Below, in pieces: positions 25,455 to 32,625 of a DNA stretch of 64,000 bases (positions within the stretch are counted from its first letter, which is position 1; each line of letters opens with the position of its first letter). Both the position numbers and the translations under genes were made by a program. This DNA comes from Methylocystis sp. Sn-Cys (GTDB lineage Bacteria > Pseudomonadota > Alphaproteobacteria > Rhizobiales > Beijerinckiaceae). The notes below the pieces were generated by a model, which saw nothing but the letters and a program-made list of their open reading frames with translations, made no database searches and was not told the DNA's origin. The stretch covers positions 1-64,000 of the forward strand of contig NZ_JAERVJ010000004.1 of assembly GCF_016745395.1 (NCBI RefSeq). Reading direction: 5' to 3'.

Positions 25455-25757
25455 AAATCACCGCCGTTATTGCGAGGAGGCGGAGCCGACGAAGCAATCC
25501 AGGGGCGCATCGCCGCCCTGGATTGCTTCGCTTGCTCGCAATGACGGGCGCTGAGTAAACCGGCGCTTTTGTGGCTCTGAATTCCCGATCGCTAGCGCAG
25601 TTTGGACACGTAGGAAATCACCGCCGTCATTGCGAGGAGGCGGAGCCGAACGAAGCAATCCAGAGCCGCATCGCCGCCCTGGATTGCTTCGCTTCGCTCG
25701 CAATGACGGGCGGGGCTCTGAATTCCCGGTCGGGCTTTCAGCCCGCCGGGGAATGAC
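25455..25757. repeat. Tandem composite REP repeats (copies 5 and 6)
   Basis: Two copies in direct orientation each start with GGAAATCACCGCCGT and ATTGCGAGGAGGCGGAGCCG and are joined by a shared linker (GAATTCCCGATCGC, then TTTGGACACGTAGGAAATCA). The second ends with the palindrome GGTCGGGCTTTCAGCCCGCC. They fill the 332-base convergent gap between the mutase and the TonB receptor. Confidence 0.87.
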
Positions 25758-25774
25758 ACGCGCCGCGAGGATGG

Positions 25775-28054
25775 TCAGAACACGATAGTCGCAAAGGCGC
25801 GCAGATTGGCGCCGGGCAGCAGCACCTCATCCTTTCGGAAAGAGACGCTGTTACGGATGTCGTCGTTCAGAAGATTGTTGCCGACGAGGCCAAGGGTCAT
25901 CTCCCTTCCCCAGGGATTGCTCGGCGCAAATTTCATGCGGTAGCTCAGCTCGGCGCGCAGCAGATTGTAGCCCTTGGTCGGCGTTTCGCCGGTCTGCGCA
26001 ACATCATTCTGGGCGAAGGCATGGAGCAGATTGGCGCGCGCGAGCCAGTTGGCGTCGCGCCAGTAGAGACCGCCGCCGAGCCGGACCGGTGGGATGCGGG
26101 GCACATTGCCGCCGCTCGTAAAGCTCGCGCGCACGACGTCGAACTGGTTTTCGACGCCGATCGTTCCGCCCATCAGCGGCGCGACGTCGAGCTGGCTCTG
26201 GAACTCCGCGCCACGGAAGACGGCGTTGCGTTGCGAATAAAGCGCAAGCGCCAGATCGCCCGCGCCACCGATGGCGCAACTTGCGAAATCCCTCTGACAG
26301 ACCGGGCCGGTGAGATTGCGGAAGATGAAGCCGTCGAAGCGCGTGATGTAAAGCGCAGCCTCGAAGCGCAGCGGACCCTCCGCACGACGTAGGCCCAGCT
26401 CGAGCGTCTTTGCTTTCTCGATCCGCAAATTCGGGTTGCCGACATCGAAGGTGCCGGTGGCTTCGTGGATGCCGCGCGAGAGCAGCTCCGGCGCGCGCGG
26501 CGCGCGCTCGACATATTGCGCGGAGAGGCTGGCGACGAGTCCATATGGCAGATCGTGGAGCAGGCCGAACGCGCCGCTGATCGGCGTGAAGTTCCTGTAG
26601 CGGCCGATTGGCGTTGTCGGATCGAGGAAGAGATCGGGCAAGGAGCCTGTCACCTGCACATTCTCGATCCGCCCGGCAAGCTGCGCCTTGAGAGCGTCCG
26701 TCAGTTTGAGTTCGTTGAAGAGATAGCCCGCAACGGCTTGGGTCCGGTTCGGATCGTAGAGCCCGCCTTCCAGCCCCGGGGCGGTGAGGAATTGATGATT
26801 GCCCTGCACGCCGGCGGCGCTCGTCAGCACGCCGAACGGAAGCGCGATCGGCATGAACTGCATCTCGACCCGCACCTCGAGATCCTTGTTGGTGAAGGAC
26901 TGCTGCACGCCGTTGAAACCACCCTCGTCGGCGCGTTCGTGGTGCTTGTAGTCGGTGAGCCCCGCCCAGAAGCGTATGGCGTCGACATAGGCCGAGCCGA
27001 TGTGGAGCTCGCCCTTACCGGTGACCCGGGTCTGACGCATCTCGATGCGGGTGTCGGTCGCCGTCGGCTCGACGCCCGGAACGCGGTAGCGACTGTTGTA
27101 TTGCGTCACCGCGAAGCCGACGAAGCCGCCGGTGGGGATCAGATAGCTCGCGCCGAGCGAGGCGCCGCCGGAGCGGTTCGACGAATTGGGCTGGCGGCCG
27201 ACAAAATAGGGCGGCGGCTCCGCGGCGAAGGGATCGACGTCGAGATAGGGGTAGCCGGGAATACGATAGTCGCTCGCGCGACGGCCATGCGCGTCGGCAT
27301 GCACGACAACATTGCCGCGCCCCGCGTCGAGCAGCGTCGCGTTTTCGAGCAGATTGTCGACAGTCGCGACAGCGCCGCGCGTCTCGACCCGCGCGCAGCC
27401 GGTTTCGCGGAATGCGGCGTCGAGCGCGCAGGGCGGCGCTTCGGGAATGCGGTTGTTGGCGACGTTCACCACGCCGCCGATCGCCTGCGAGCCCCAGCGG
27501 AGCGTGGCGGGTCCACGCACGACCTCCATCTGGCTCGCGCCGATCGGGTCGAGCGGCACGGCGTGATCCTCGCCCATTTCCGAGACGCCGCTCGCGCCGA
27601 CGCCGTTCTCTTGTATGCGCACGCGGTAGTTGTCGAGGCCGCGCACGATCGGCCGGCTGGCCGCGCCGGGCGCAAAGCTCGAGCTCGTGAGGCCTGGACG
27701 GGAAAAGACGACGTCGCCCAGAGTTGTCCCGGTGGTGGACCGCAGTTCCTCATTCGTGACGACCGTGACGGCGGCGAATTGATCCGGCGCGATTGCCAAT
27801 ACGCCGCGCGGACTCGTCTGCGCGGCCGCAGCCGAGGCGGATTCGTCCGGCGTGGGCGCGTTCCGCCGGATAGGCGGGGCGCTTGGAGCGCGGGCTTGCG
27901 CCACCGGCGCGCTCGGACGGCGCTTGATGGGGCTTGTGGCGCCGACCTCGATCGTCGGGAGTGTCTGTTGCGCGGCGGCTGGCGCCGACATTGCGCAAAT
28001 GCCGACAACCAGCGCGGAAGCGCCCATCAATTCGCCCAAGCCCTTTGATCTCAC
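25775..28054 (-). CDS. TonB-dependent receptor, ZnuD-like (zinc uptake candidate)
   Basis: A 759-residue outer-membrane TonB-dependent receptor. It has a signal peptide (about residues 8-30, LGELMGASALVVGICAMSA), a Pro-rich TonB-box region, and a plug domain near 85-230 with GSQAIGGVVNVANNRIPE. The 22-strand barrel ends in the aromatic terminal residue of ATIVF. GLTDYKHHERADEGGFNG and the following SFTNKDLEVRVEM resemble the conserved region of ZnuD-type zinc receptors. The GTG start at 28054 is supported by GGGAGG at good spacing, better than the internal ATG at 28027. A 12-bp perfect palindrome of the Zur-box type lies 27 bases upstream, so zinc-repressed expression is likely. Zinc as substrate is inference from these two signals. 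Confidence 0.85.
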   Translation of the reverse strand: MRSKGLGELMGASALVVGICAMSAPAAAQQTLPTIEVGATSPIKRRPSAPVAQARAPSAPPIRRNAPTPDESASAAAAQTSPRGVLAIAPDQFAAVTVVTNEELRSTTGTTLGDVVFSRPGLTSSSFAPGAASRPIVRGLDNYRVRIQENGVGASGVSEMGEDHAVPLDPIGASQMEVVRGPATLRWGSQAIGGVVNVANNRIPEAPPCALDAAFRETGCARVETRGAVATVDNLLENATLLDAGRGNVVVHADAHGRRASDYRIPGYPYLDVDPFAAEPPPYFVGRQPNSSNRSGGASLGASYLIPTGGFVGFAVTQYNSRYRVPGVEPTATDTRIEMRQTRVTGKGELHIGSAYVDAIRFWAGLTDYKHHERADEGGFNGVQQSFTNKDLEVRVEMQFMPIALPFGVLTSAAGVQGNHQFLTAPGLEGGLYDPNRTQAVAGYLFNELKLTDALKAQLAGRIENVQVTGSLPDLFLDPTTPIGRYRNFTPISGAFGLLHDLPYGLVASLSAQYVERAPRAPELLSRGIHEATGTFDVGNPNLRIEKAKTLELGLRRAEGPLRFEAALYITRFDGFIFRNLTGPVCQRDFASCAIGGAGDLALALYSQRNAVFRGAEFQSQLDVAPLMGGTIGVENQFDVVRASFTSGGNVPRIPPVRLGGGLYWRDANWLARANLLHAFAQNDVAQTGETPTKGYNLLRAELSYRMKFAPSNPWGREMTLGLVGNNLLNDDIRNSVSFRKDEVLLPGANLRAFATIVF

Positions 28055-28080
28055 CGAAGCCTCCCGCCGGATTTGCGCAT

Positions 28081-28092
28081 ATGTTATAACAT
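28081..28092. promoter_or_regulatory. Zur-box-like palindrome
   Basis: ATGTTATAACAT is a perfect 12-bp dyad in the context CATATGTTATAACATTAC, 27 bases upstream of the ZnuD-like receptor start. It fits the alphaproteobacterial Zur consensus (GTTATA-like dyad with flanking AT/AC). It would block transcription when zinc is sufficient. Confidence 0.65.
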
Positions 28093-28254
28093 TACAGTCT
28101 TCGGTTGGATCAATGAGGGATGTCGCGGCCGAACGAACTTTCCGACCGCTGTTGCGCTACAGCCACACATGGGCCGCAGCAGAGGCGTTGGAGGAGAATG
28201 ATACGAGATCCGCTGGATTGGTTCCCCGACGCTCGCGCAGCGAGTGATCGGGAA

Positions 28255-28352
28255 TCCAGAGCAAAACCTGCGCTTTTGTGGCTCAGGATCCCTGATCGGG
28301 CCTTTGACCCGTCGGGAATGACAAGCGCCAATGCGAGCTATTCAAACGGAAA
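28255..28352. repeat. Composite repeat tail (copy 7) in a gene-free gap
   Basis: Only the spacer and tail modules are present: GAGCAAAACCTGCGCTTTTG, TGGCTCAGGATCCC, CGGGCCTTTGACCCGTCGGG, AATGACAAGCGCC and AATGCGAGCTATTCAAACGG. The hairpin module is missing. The rest of 28093-28500 shows no gene, apart from the upstream region of the receptor. Confidence 0.75.
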
Positions 28353-28500
28353 CGGTCCCGAACGATCAGACAGGCGCTGCGGCGTCTGCCCCCAGTTTAT
28401 GCGGGAGCCCGGTAAGGTGAGGCATATTTTAGAAGTCGTCGCCGCCGGGTTAACGCCTGTCGCAGCAACGATTTGCTTGAGTTACTCGAACGCTCGATGA

Positions 28501-29232
28501 TTACGGCGTAGAGCCGTTACAATTCGTTCCAGAGGTCATGTAATATTGAATATGGGGAGGCGAATATGTGTTGCGGACCGGGGCATAGCTCGTCCGCTGC
28601 ATGCTCCAGGTCGGCGACGAACTCCATTTGAACATTTCGAAATGGAAGCCCGGCGTGTAGTTGTAGACGACGTCGGCGATGATCATCGGGCCCGTGGGCG
28701 GATTGACGCCATTCGTGATGTTGACATAGCTCGTGGGGATCGTCGTGACCGACACCGGCGTCGCATCCGAGGGCGTGAGAACTTGGCAGGGGCGCGCCGA
28801 TGCGCCGTTGCGGGTGACCGACCAGCTTGTTTTCGCCTGCCACGAAGTTGCCGTCACAGAAGTGATATTCACCTCCGAAATCGTCATTTTCATCGACGTG
28901 TCTGCGGTTGGAAGCCCCATCAGCACATTCGCCGCTGAAAAGATCGACGTGATCTCCGCTTCGCTCAAACCCGCTTGCCCGGTTGCGCATTTGGTAGAGG
29001 AGGCGCCCGCCGGAGGATTGGGGCAGTCGATCTTTTGCGCCGTCAGATCGGCGAGCGTGTGCGCGACGAGGTCGAGCCTTTGCGACGTCCGCATGCCGCG
29101 CGACAATTCGACGAGCCCCATATAAATCACGAGCATCAGAGGCAAGATCAACGCAAATTCGACGGCCGCCATGCCTCTGTCGTCGAGATACGGCCGGCCG
29201 CTGTGTCCGACAAAGCGCATCGTCGTTCTCAT
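28501..29232 (-). CDS. TadE/TadG-like minor pilin
   Basis: A 243-residue TadE-like pseudopilin. RGMAAVEFALILPLMLVIYMGLVEL near residues 19-43 combines the short cleavage/anchor motif (VEFALILP) with a single transmembrane helix, followed by a periplasmic domain with Cys pairs (CPNPP, CATG, CNGS). Such proteins are processed by the prepilin peptidase and take part in Flp pilus assembly. The start ATG overlaps the stop of the other TadE-like gene by 4 bases (ATGA). It is the last gene of a minus-strand set divergent from flp. Confidence 0.82.
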   Translation of the reverse strand: MRTTMRFVGHSGRPYLDDRGMAAVEFALILPLMLVIYMGLVELSRGMRTSQRLDLVAHTLADLTAQKIDCPNPPAGASSTKCATGQAGLSEAEITSIFSAANVLMGLPTADTSMKMTISEVNITSVTATSWQAKTSWSVTRNGASARPCQVLTPSDATPVSVTTIPTSYVNITNGVNPPTGPMIIADVVYNYTPGFHFEMFKWSSSPTWSMQRTSYAPVRNTYSPPHIQYYMTSGTNCNGSTP

Positions 29233-29843
29233 GGCTCCACACGAAAGGCGGCAATGCCCATGATCATATAGCCCCAGGCGCCGTTATTCTGGGTCTGCCC
29301 ACTGCGGACTTGCGAGAAGCCGCTGCCGCCCGCGAGCGTGCTGCCGCCCAGGAAGCCCATGATCACGGAAGTCGGATAGGCGACACGGACGATCGCAATT
29401 TTACCAGCCGCCGGCATGGCGATCTTGGTCGCGCGAGGGGCCGCCGTAAAGGAGTTGCCAGTGCTCGCCGACGTCCAATCCGAGGGGCTGCTGATGTCGA
29501 CCAAAAGTTGCGAGCAGTCGAACATGGTCGATAAAGTGCCCGCCTTGACCACACCGCTGGCCTGCCAGGTGCACAGATATTGATCGACGAATTGCTGATA
29601 GGTCAGATTGGCCTCGGTGCTGTGGGTCAGCACAGCGCGGCTTGCCATTTCCGTCGCCATCTGCAGTTGAGCCGAGCGAAAATATACCGTGCCGGTTTCG
29701 AAGATGGCGCCGATGAGCCCGATGAAGGGCACGCTGATCATCGCAAATTCGACGGCGGTCACGCCGTTGCGATCCGCGAGGAAGCGTTTTGGCGTCAGTT
29801 GCTTTACGAATCGTCGCAGTCTGTTCGTCACGCGAGCCGCCAT
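29229..29843 (-). CDS. TadE-like minor pilin
   Basis: A 204-residue TadE-family protein with a basic N-terminus (RLRRFVKQLTPKRFLADRNG), then VTAVEFAMISVPFIGLIGAIFETG as processing motif plus membrane helix, and a periplasmic domain with Cys residues near 90 and 108. It lies 58 bases after the secretin-N-domain gene and is coupled to the next TadE-like gene. It probably works with that gene as a pair of minor pilins of the Tad system encoded across the intergenic region. Confidence 0.82.
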   Translation of the reverse strand: MAARVTNRLRRFVKQLTPKRFLADRNGVTAVEFAMISVPFIGLIGAIFETGTVYFRSAQLQMATEMASRAVLTHSTEANLTYQQFVDQYLCTWQASGVVKAGTLSTMFDCSQLLVDISSPSDWTSASTGNSFTAAPRATKIAMPAAGKIAIVRVAYPTSVIMGFLGGSTLAGGSGFSQVRSGQTQNNGAWGYMIMGIAAFRVEP

Positions 29844-29901
29844 GTTCGATTCGAGCTGTATTCTTACTGTCGCGAAACAAGCTGGCCGGAGACCCCGGGA
29901 G

Positions 29902-30393
29902 CTAGCGTCGCGCCGATGAGGCGGCCGTGTCGTAGGCCTTGGCAGCGTCGATGGTCGTGTTCATATATTGCACGTCGTCCGCGAGATCGACGGCCTTCGC
30001 GCATTTGGGATTGCAGGAAAGCGATTCGCGATGAAGGCCGCGCTGAACGACGACCTTGCTTTCTGAAGGGACGACGGTGACGATCGACTCGCCAACCTGC
30101 GCGCCGCTTCGATCCAGAACGATCAAATTCGTCGACCCGAAGCTCTTCCCCGTGATGACCATGAGCTGGCTGTTCTTGAGCATCGTCACGTCGGCGACGA
30201 GCGGATTGCCGATCACGAGCGTCTGCGCGCCCTGCGGAATCTTCACGATACGCGCATAGTCGATATCCACGCGGATTGCGCGGTCGTCGGCGGGCGCGGC
30301 CGAAGCCGCCGCCGCGTGAAATCCAGCGACGCTGGCAATTACAAGCAAGGCCTCGCGGAAAAGAGGCAGAGACAGCTTCATTCGGTTCACCAT
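29902..30393 (-). CDS. Stand-alone pilus/secretin N-terminal domain protein
   Basis: A 163-residue exported protein: signal peptide (LLVIASVAGFHAAAASAAPA, ending near residue 32), then the N0-like domain also found at the N-terminus of CpaC secretins (YARIVKIPQGAQTLVIGNPL, VADVTMLKNSQLMVITGKSF, GSTNLIVLDRSG). It has no secretin pore domain. Two C-terminal Cys (CNPKC) may form a disulfide. It could act as an accessory to the CpaC pore. An ATG at 30381 is an alternative start. Confidence 0.8.
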   Translation of the reverse strand: MVNRMKLSLPLFREALLVIASVAGFHAAAASAAPADDRAIRVDIDYARIVKIPQGAQTLVIGNPLVADVTMLKNSQLMVITGKSFGSTNLIVLDRSGAQVGESIVTVVPSESKVVVQRGLHRESLSCNPKCAKAVDLADDVQYMNTTIDAAKAYDTAASSARR

Positions 30394-30779
30394 GCAGCGC
30401 GCCTGATGCGGCGAGTTCCCGCGGGCTGGAGGCTTGCCGAGCGTTTCGGGTGGACGAAAAAAGCGTGGCTGCTCCGCTGACCGACTAAAGCAGCCAATGG
30501 TGAAGGGATCGCTAAAAATGTCTCGAATCTCTGGCGTATGATTCGGGGTTCAGAGAGGATGGGCCAGAGGAGCGGCAACGGGAAAAGGTAGAATTTTCTC
30601 GAACATACGAGCGAATGGATCGGCCGCCTTCGCGGCGGATGACGCGAATAAAAACATCAAGCTACGCTGCGAAAACGGTCAACGAACTTGAAAGGTTTGG
30701 GCGTTAGTTTGCGGACATTCGCTTGAGCCAAGACAACGGAGCGGCTCGACGGATCGTGAACTCAATTCGGAGCAGGAAC
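30394..30779 (+). promoter_or_regulatory. Divergent intergenic region upstream of flp
   Basis: 386 bases without a credible gene between the minus-strand pilus accessory genes and flp. It contains an AT-richer stretch (AAAAACATCAAG, CTTGAAAGGTTTGG) about 60-130 bases before flp that is a plausible promoter region. I see no exact CtrA pattern here. Confidence 0.4.
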
Positions 30780-30944
30780 ATGAACCAGATCTTCGCGCGT
30801 TTCGTGAGAGACGAATCCGGCGCCACCGCGATCGAATACGGCCTGATTGCGGCGCTCATCGGCGTCGTCATTATTGGGGCCGTAACAACTCTTGGCACCA
30901 AGCTCTCGTCAACTTTTTCAAAGGTCGCCGGCAACCTGGGCTGA
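30780..30944 (+). CDS. flp: Flp/Fap-type pilin
   Basis: The 54-residue major pilin of the Tad pilus. The type IVb prepilin site is SG/ATAIEYG: cleavage after Gly14, with Glu19 at +5 and Tyr20 next to it. A hydrophobic helix GLIAALIGVVIIGAVTTLG follows, and the mature pilin is about 40 residues. The start is the ATG before NQIFARF; an upstream TTG frame is not typical. AGGA lies 5 bases upstream. A hairpin follows and probably limits read-through into cpaA so that pilin mRNA exceeds that of the assembly genes. Confidence 0.95.
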   Translation: MNQIFARFVRDESGATAIEYGLIAALIGVVIIGAVTTLGTKLSSTFSKVAGNLG

Positions 30945-30971
30945 CCGACCTCCTTCTTATGGAAGCCTGGA

Positions 30972-30994
30972 GACGGCCCCTCGATGGGGCCGTC
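30972..30994 (+). terminator. Hairpin after flp
   Basis: Perfect 9-bp stem GACGGCCCC / GGGGCCGTC with a 5-base loop, followed by CTCGTTTCC. Likely a partial terminator or mRNA 3' stabiliser between flp and cpaA. Confidence 0.7.
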
Positions 30995-31027
30995 CTCGTT
31001 TCCAAGCGGATATTTCAGCGCGCCTGC

Positions 31028-31042
31028 TTAACGGCGGGTTAA
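31028..31042 (+). promoter_or_regulatory. CtrA box upstream of cpaA
   Basis: TTAACGGCGGGTTAA is an exact TTAA-N7-TTAA match to the CtrA consensus, 69 bases before the cpaA start. CtrA controls pilus genes in Caulobacter, so cell-cycle control of this locus is plausible. Confidence 0.6.
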
Positions 31043-31111
31043 TCGTTTCAATTTAATTAGCCAACAAGCGCCTTTATGCGCCCTCCCATGCTTTTCCAGG
31101 CAGCATCTTAA

Positions 31112-31618
31112 ATGATCGAGTCAGCCGCGCTCATCGTCTTCCCGGCCGCCATGGTTTTTGCGGCCTTCTCCGATCTTTTCACCATGACGATACCCAACCG
31201 CGTCTCGCTCATTCTCATCGTCGTCTATTTCGCGCTCGCGGCCTATATCCCGCTTTCCTGGAACGTCATTGTAACGCATGTCTCCTGCGGGCTCGCCGTT
31301 CTTGCGCTGACTTTCGTGCTTTTCCAACGCGGCTGGGTCGGCGGCGGCGACGCCAAGCTCGCCTCTGCGACAGCGCTTTGGCTCGGTTGGGAGAATCTGC
31401 TCGATTACGGCCTGGTCGCGTCCATCGCTGGCGGCGCGCTCACCCTCGTGATCATGATGATGCGTTGGAACGAGTTGCCCAGCCGCTTGCTCTCCGTAAA
31501 ATTCATCGCGCGTCTCGCCGAGAAGACGAACGGCGTGCCTTATGGAATTGCGTTGGCGATCGCCGGTCTGCTCATCTATCCGCAGACGGGCCTCTGGAGC
31601 CGCCTCGGCGGGCTCTGA
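31112..31618 (+). CDS. cpaA: Prepilin peptidase CpaA (TadV)
   Basis: An inner-membrane aspartic peptidase that cleaves Flp and TadE-type prepilins. Its 168 residues form about five or six membrane helices. The two catalytic aspartates are Asp21 in AFSDLFTMTIPN and Asp80 in GGGDAKLAS, the motif pair of the A24 family, and the N-methylation domain is absent as usual for Tad systems. It is the first of the plus-strand assembly genes. Confidence 0.94.
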   Translation: MIESAALIVFPAAMVFAAFSDLFTMTIPNRVSLILIVVYFALAAYIPLSWNVIVTHVSCGLAVLALTFVLFQRGWVGGGDAKLASATALWLGWENLLDYGLVASIAGGALTLVIMMMRWNELPSRLLSVKFIARLAEKTNGVPYGIALAIAGLLIYPQTGLWSRLGGL

Positions 31619-31737
31619 CCGACCGCTACCCGCGCGGGAACGATAATGAAAAGCAACTTCACAATCTGCCGAAGGTAGGGCAGATCGTTGGCGGGCGCGG
31701 CTGCACCTTATGAAAATACATTACTTGTAAGAACTAA

Positions 31738-31752
31738 TTAACCCTAATTTGA
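31738..31752 (+). promoter_or_regulatory. CtrA-box-like site upstream of cpaB
   Basis: TTAACCCTAATTTGA has the TTAA-N7-TTxA pattern with one mismatch, 58 bases before the cpaB start, within an AT-rich stretch of the 192-base cpaA-cpaB gap. It may mark a second promoter for cpaB-tadC. Confidence 0.4.
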
Positions 31753-31810
31753 CTTTTCTGCGCTTGAATTTCGATCGACCGCCGTGTGGCGGGCCTTGGA
31801 TTCGGGCACG

Positions 31811-32617
31811 ATGAATAAAGCACAAATGGCAGTTCTGGGCGTTGCGGTCGCCGCTGGCGGCGCTGCGTTCTTGATGATGAACACATCCAGTCCGCCGCCC
31901 TCGCCCGTGGAGGTCGCAGCGCCTCAGCCGCCGGTCAATGTCGATCAGGTGCTCGTCGCCGCCCGTGATCTTCCTTACGGCACGGAGATCGCCGACGCCG
32001 ACACGAATTGGGTCGATTGGCCGTCCGCAGCCCTTCCGCCGGGGGCGCTGACGAAGAGCACGGCGCCGAACGCCAAAGAGGACGTGAAGTCCTCTTACGT
32101 GCGCATCCCGATTTCCGCGAATGAGCCAGTGCGTAAGGAACGCTTGGTCAAGGGCGTTACCGCCGGCCTGATGTCGACCATGGTGTCGCCGGGCAAACGC
32201 GCTGTCGCCATCGATGTGACGCTCAACAACACGGCGGGCGGATTCATCCTTCCCAACGATCGCGTCGACGTCATTCGCACGTACCGCGATGCGGAGGCCA
32301 CGAAAGATCTCGGGCACGAGGTCTATGGCTCCGAGGTCGTTCTTTCGAATGTGCGCGTCCTCGCGATGGGGCAGACGATCGAGAAAAAAGGCGCGGAGCC
32401 CGTTGTGACCGGTTCGACCGCCACTCTCGAGCTCGATCCCCGTCAAGCCGAGCTCATCGTTCTCGCCCAGCGCACCGGACAGCTCGTCCTTTCCCTGCGA
32501 CCCATCACCGACGCGATCGCAAAGGACGCCTCCGCCGAGGCGCCCAATGACGGTTCCGGCGAAGACACGCTGACCGTCGTCAAACATGGCGTACCCGCAA
32601 ATCTTCGAACGAAGTGA
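31811..32617 (+). CDS. cpaB: Flp pilus assembly protein CpaB (RcpC)
   Basis: A 268-residue periplasmic pilus assembly protein. An N-terminal hydrophobic anchor (AQMAVLGVAVAAGGAAFLMM) is followed by an SAF domain near residues 45-110 (VLVAARDLPYGTEIADADTNW, PISANEPVRKERL) and the RcpC/CpaB domain (GKRAVAIDVTLNNTAGGFIL, PNDRVDVIRTY). It probably links the secretin to the peptidoglycan or cytoplasmic-membrane complex. It runs into cpaC with overlapping or nearly overlapping codons. Confidence 0.93.
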   Translation: MNKAQMAVLGVAVAAGGAAFLMMNTSSPPPSPVEVAAPQPPVNVDQVLVAARDLPYGTEIADADTNWVDWPSAALPPGALTKSTAPNAKEDVKSSYVRIPISANEPVRKERLVKGVTAGLMSTMVSPGKRAVAIDVTLNNTAGGFILPNDRVDVIRTYRDAEATKDLGHEVYGSEVVLSNVRVLAMGQTIEKKGAEPVVTGSTATLELDPRQAELIVLAQRTGQLVLSLRPITDAIAKDASAEAPNDGSGEDTLTVVKHGVPANLRTK

Positions 32618-32625
32618 GCGCCTCG

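Noticed and set aside
26465-28048. 527-codon plus-strand frame opposite the ZnuD-like receptor
   Set aside because: No motif and antisense to a complete TonB receptor with signal peptide and terminal aromatic residue.
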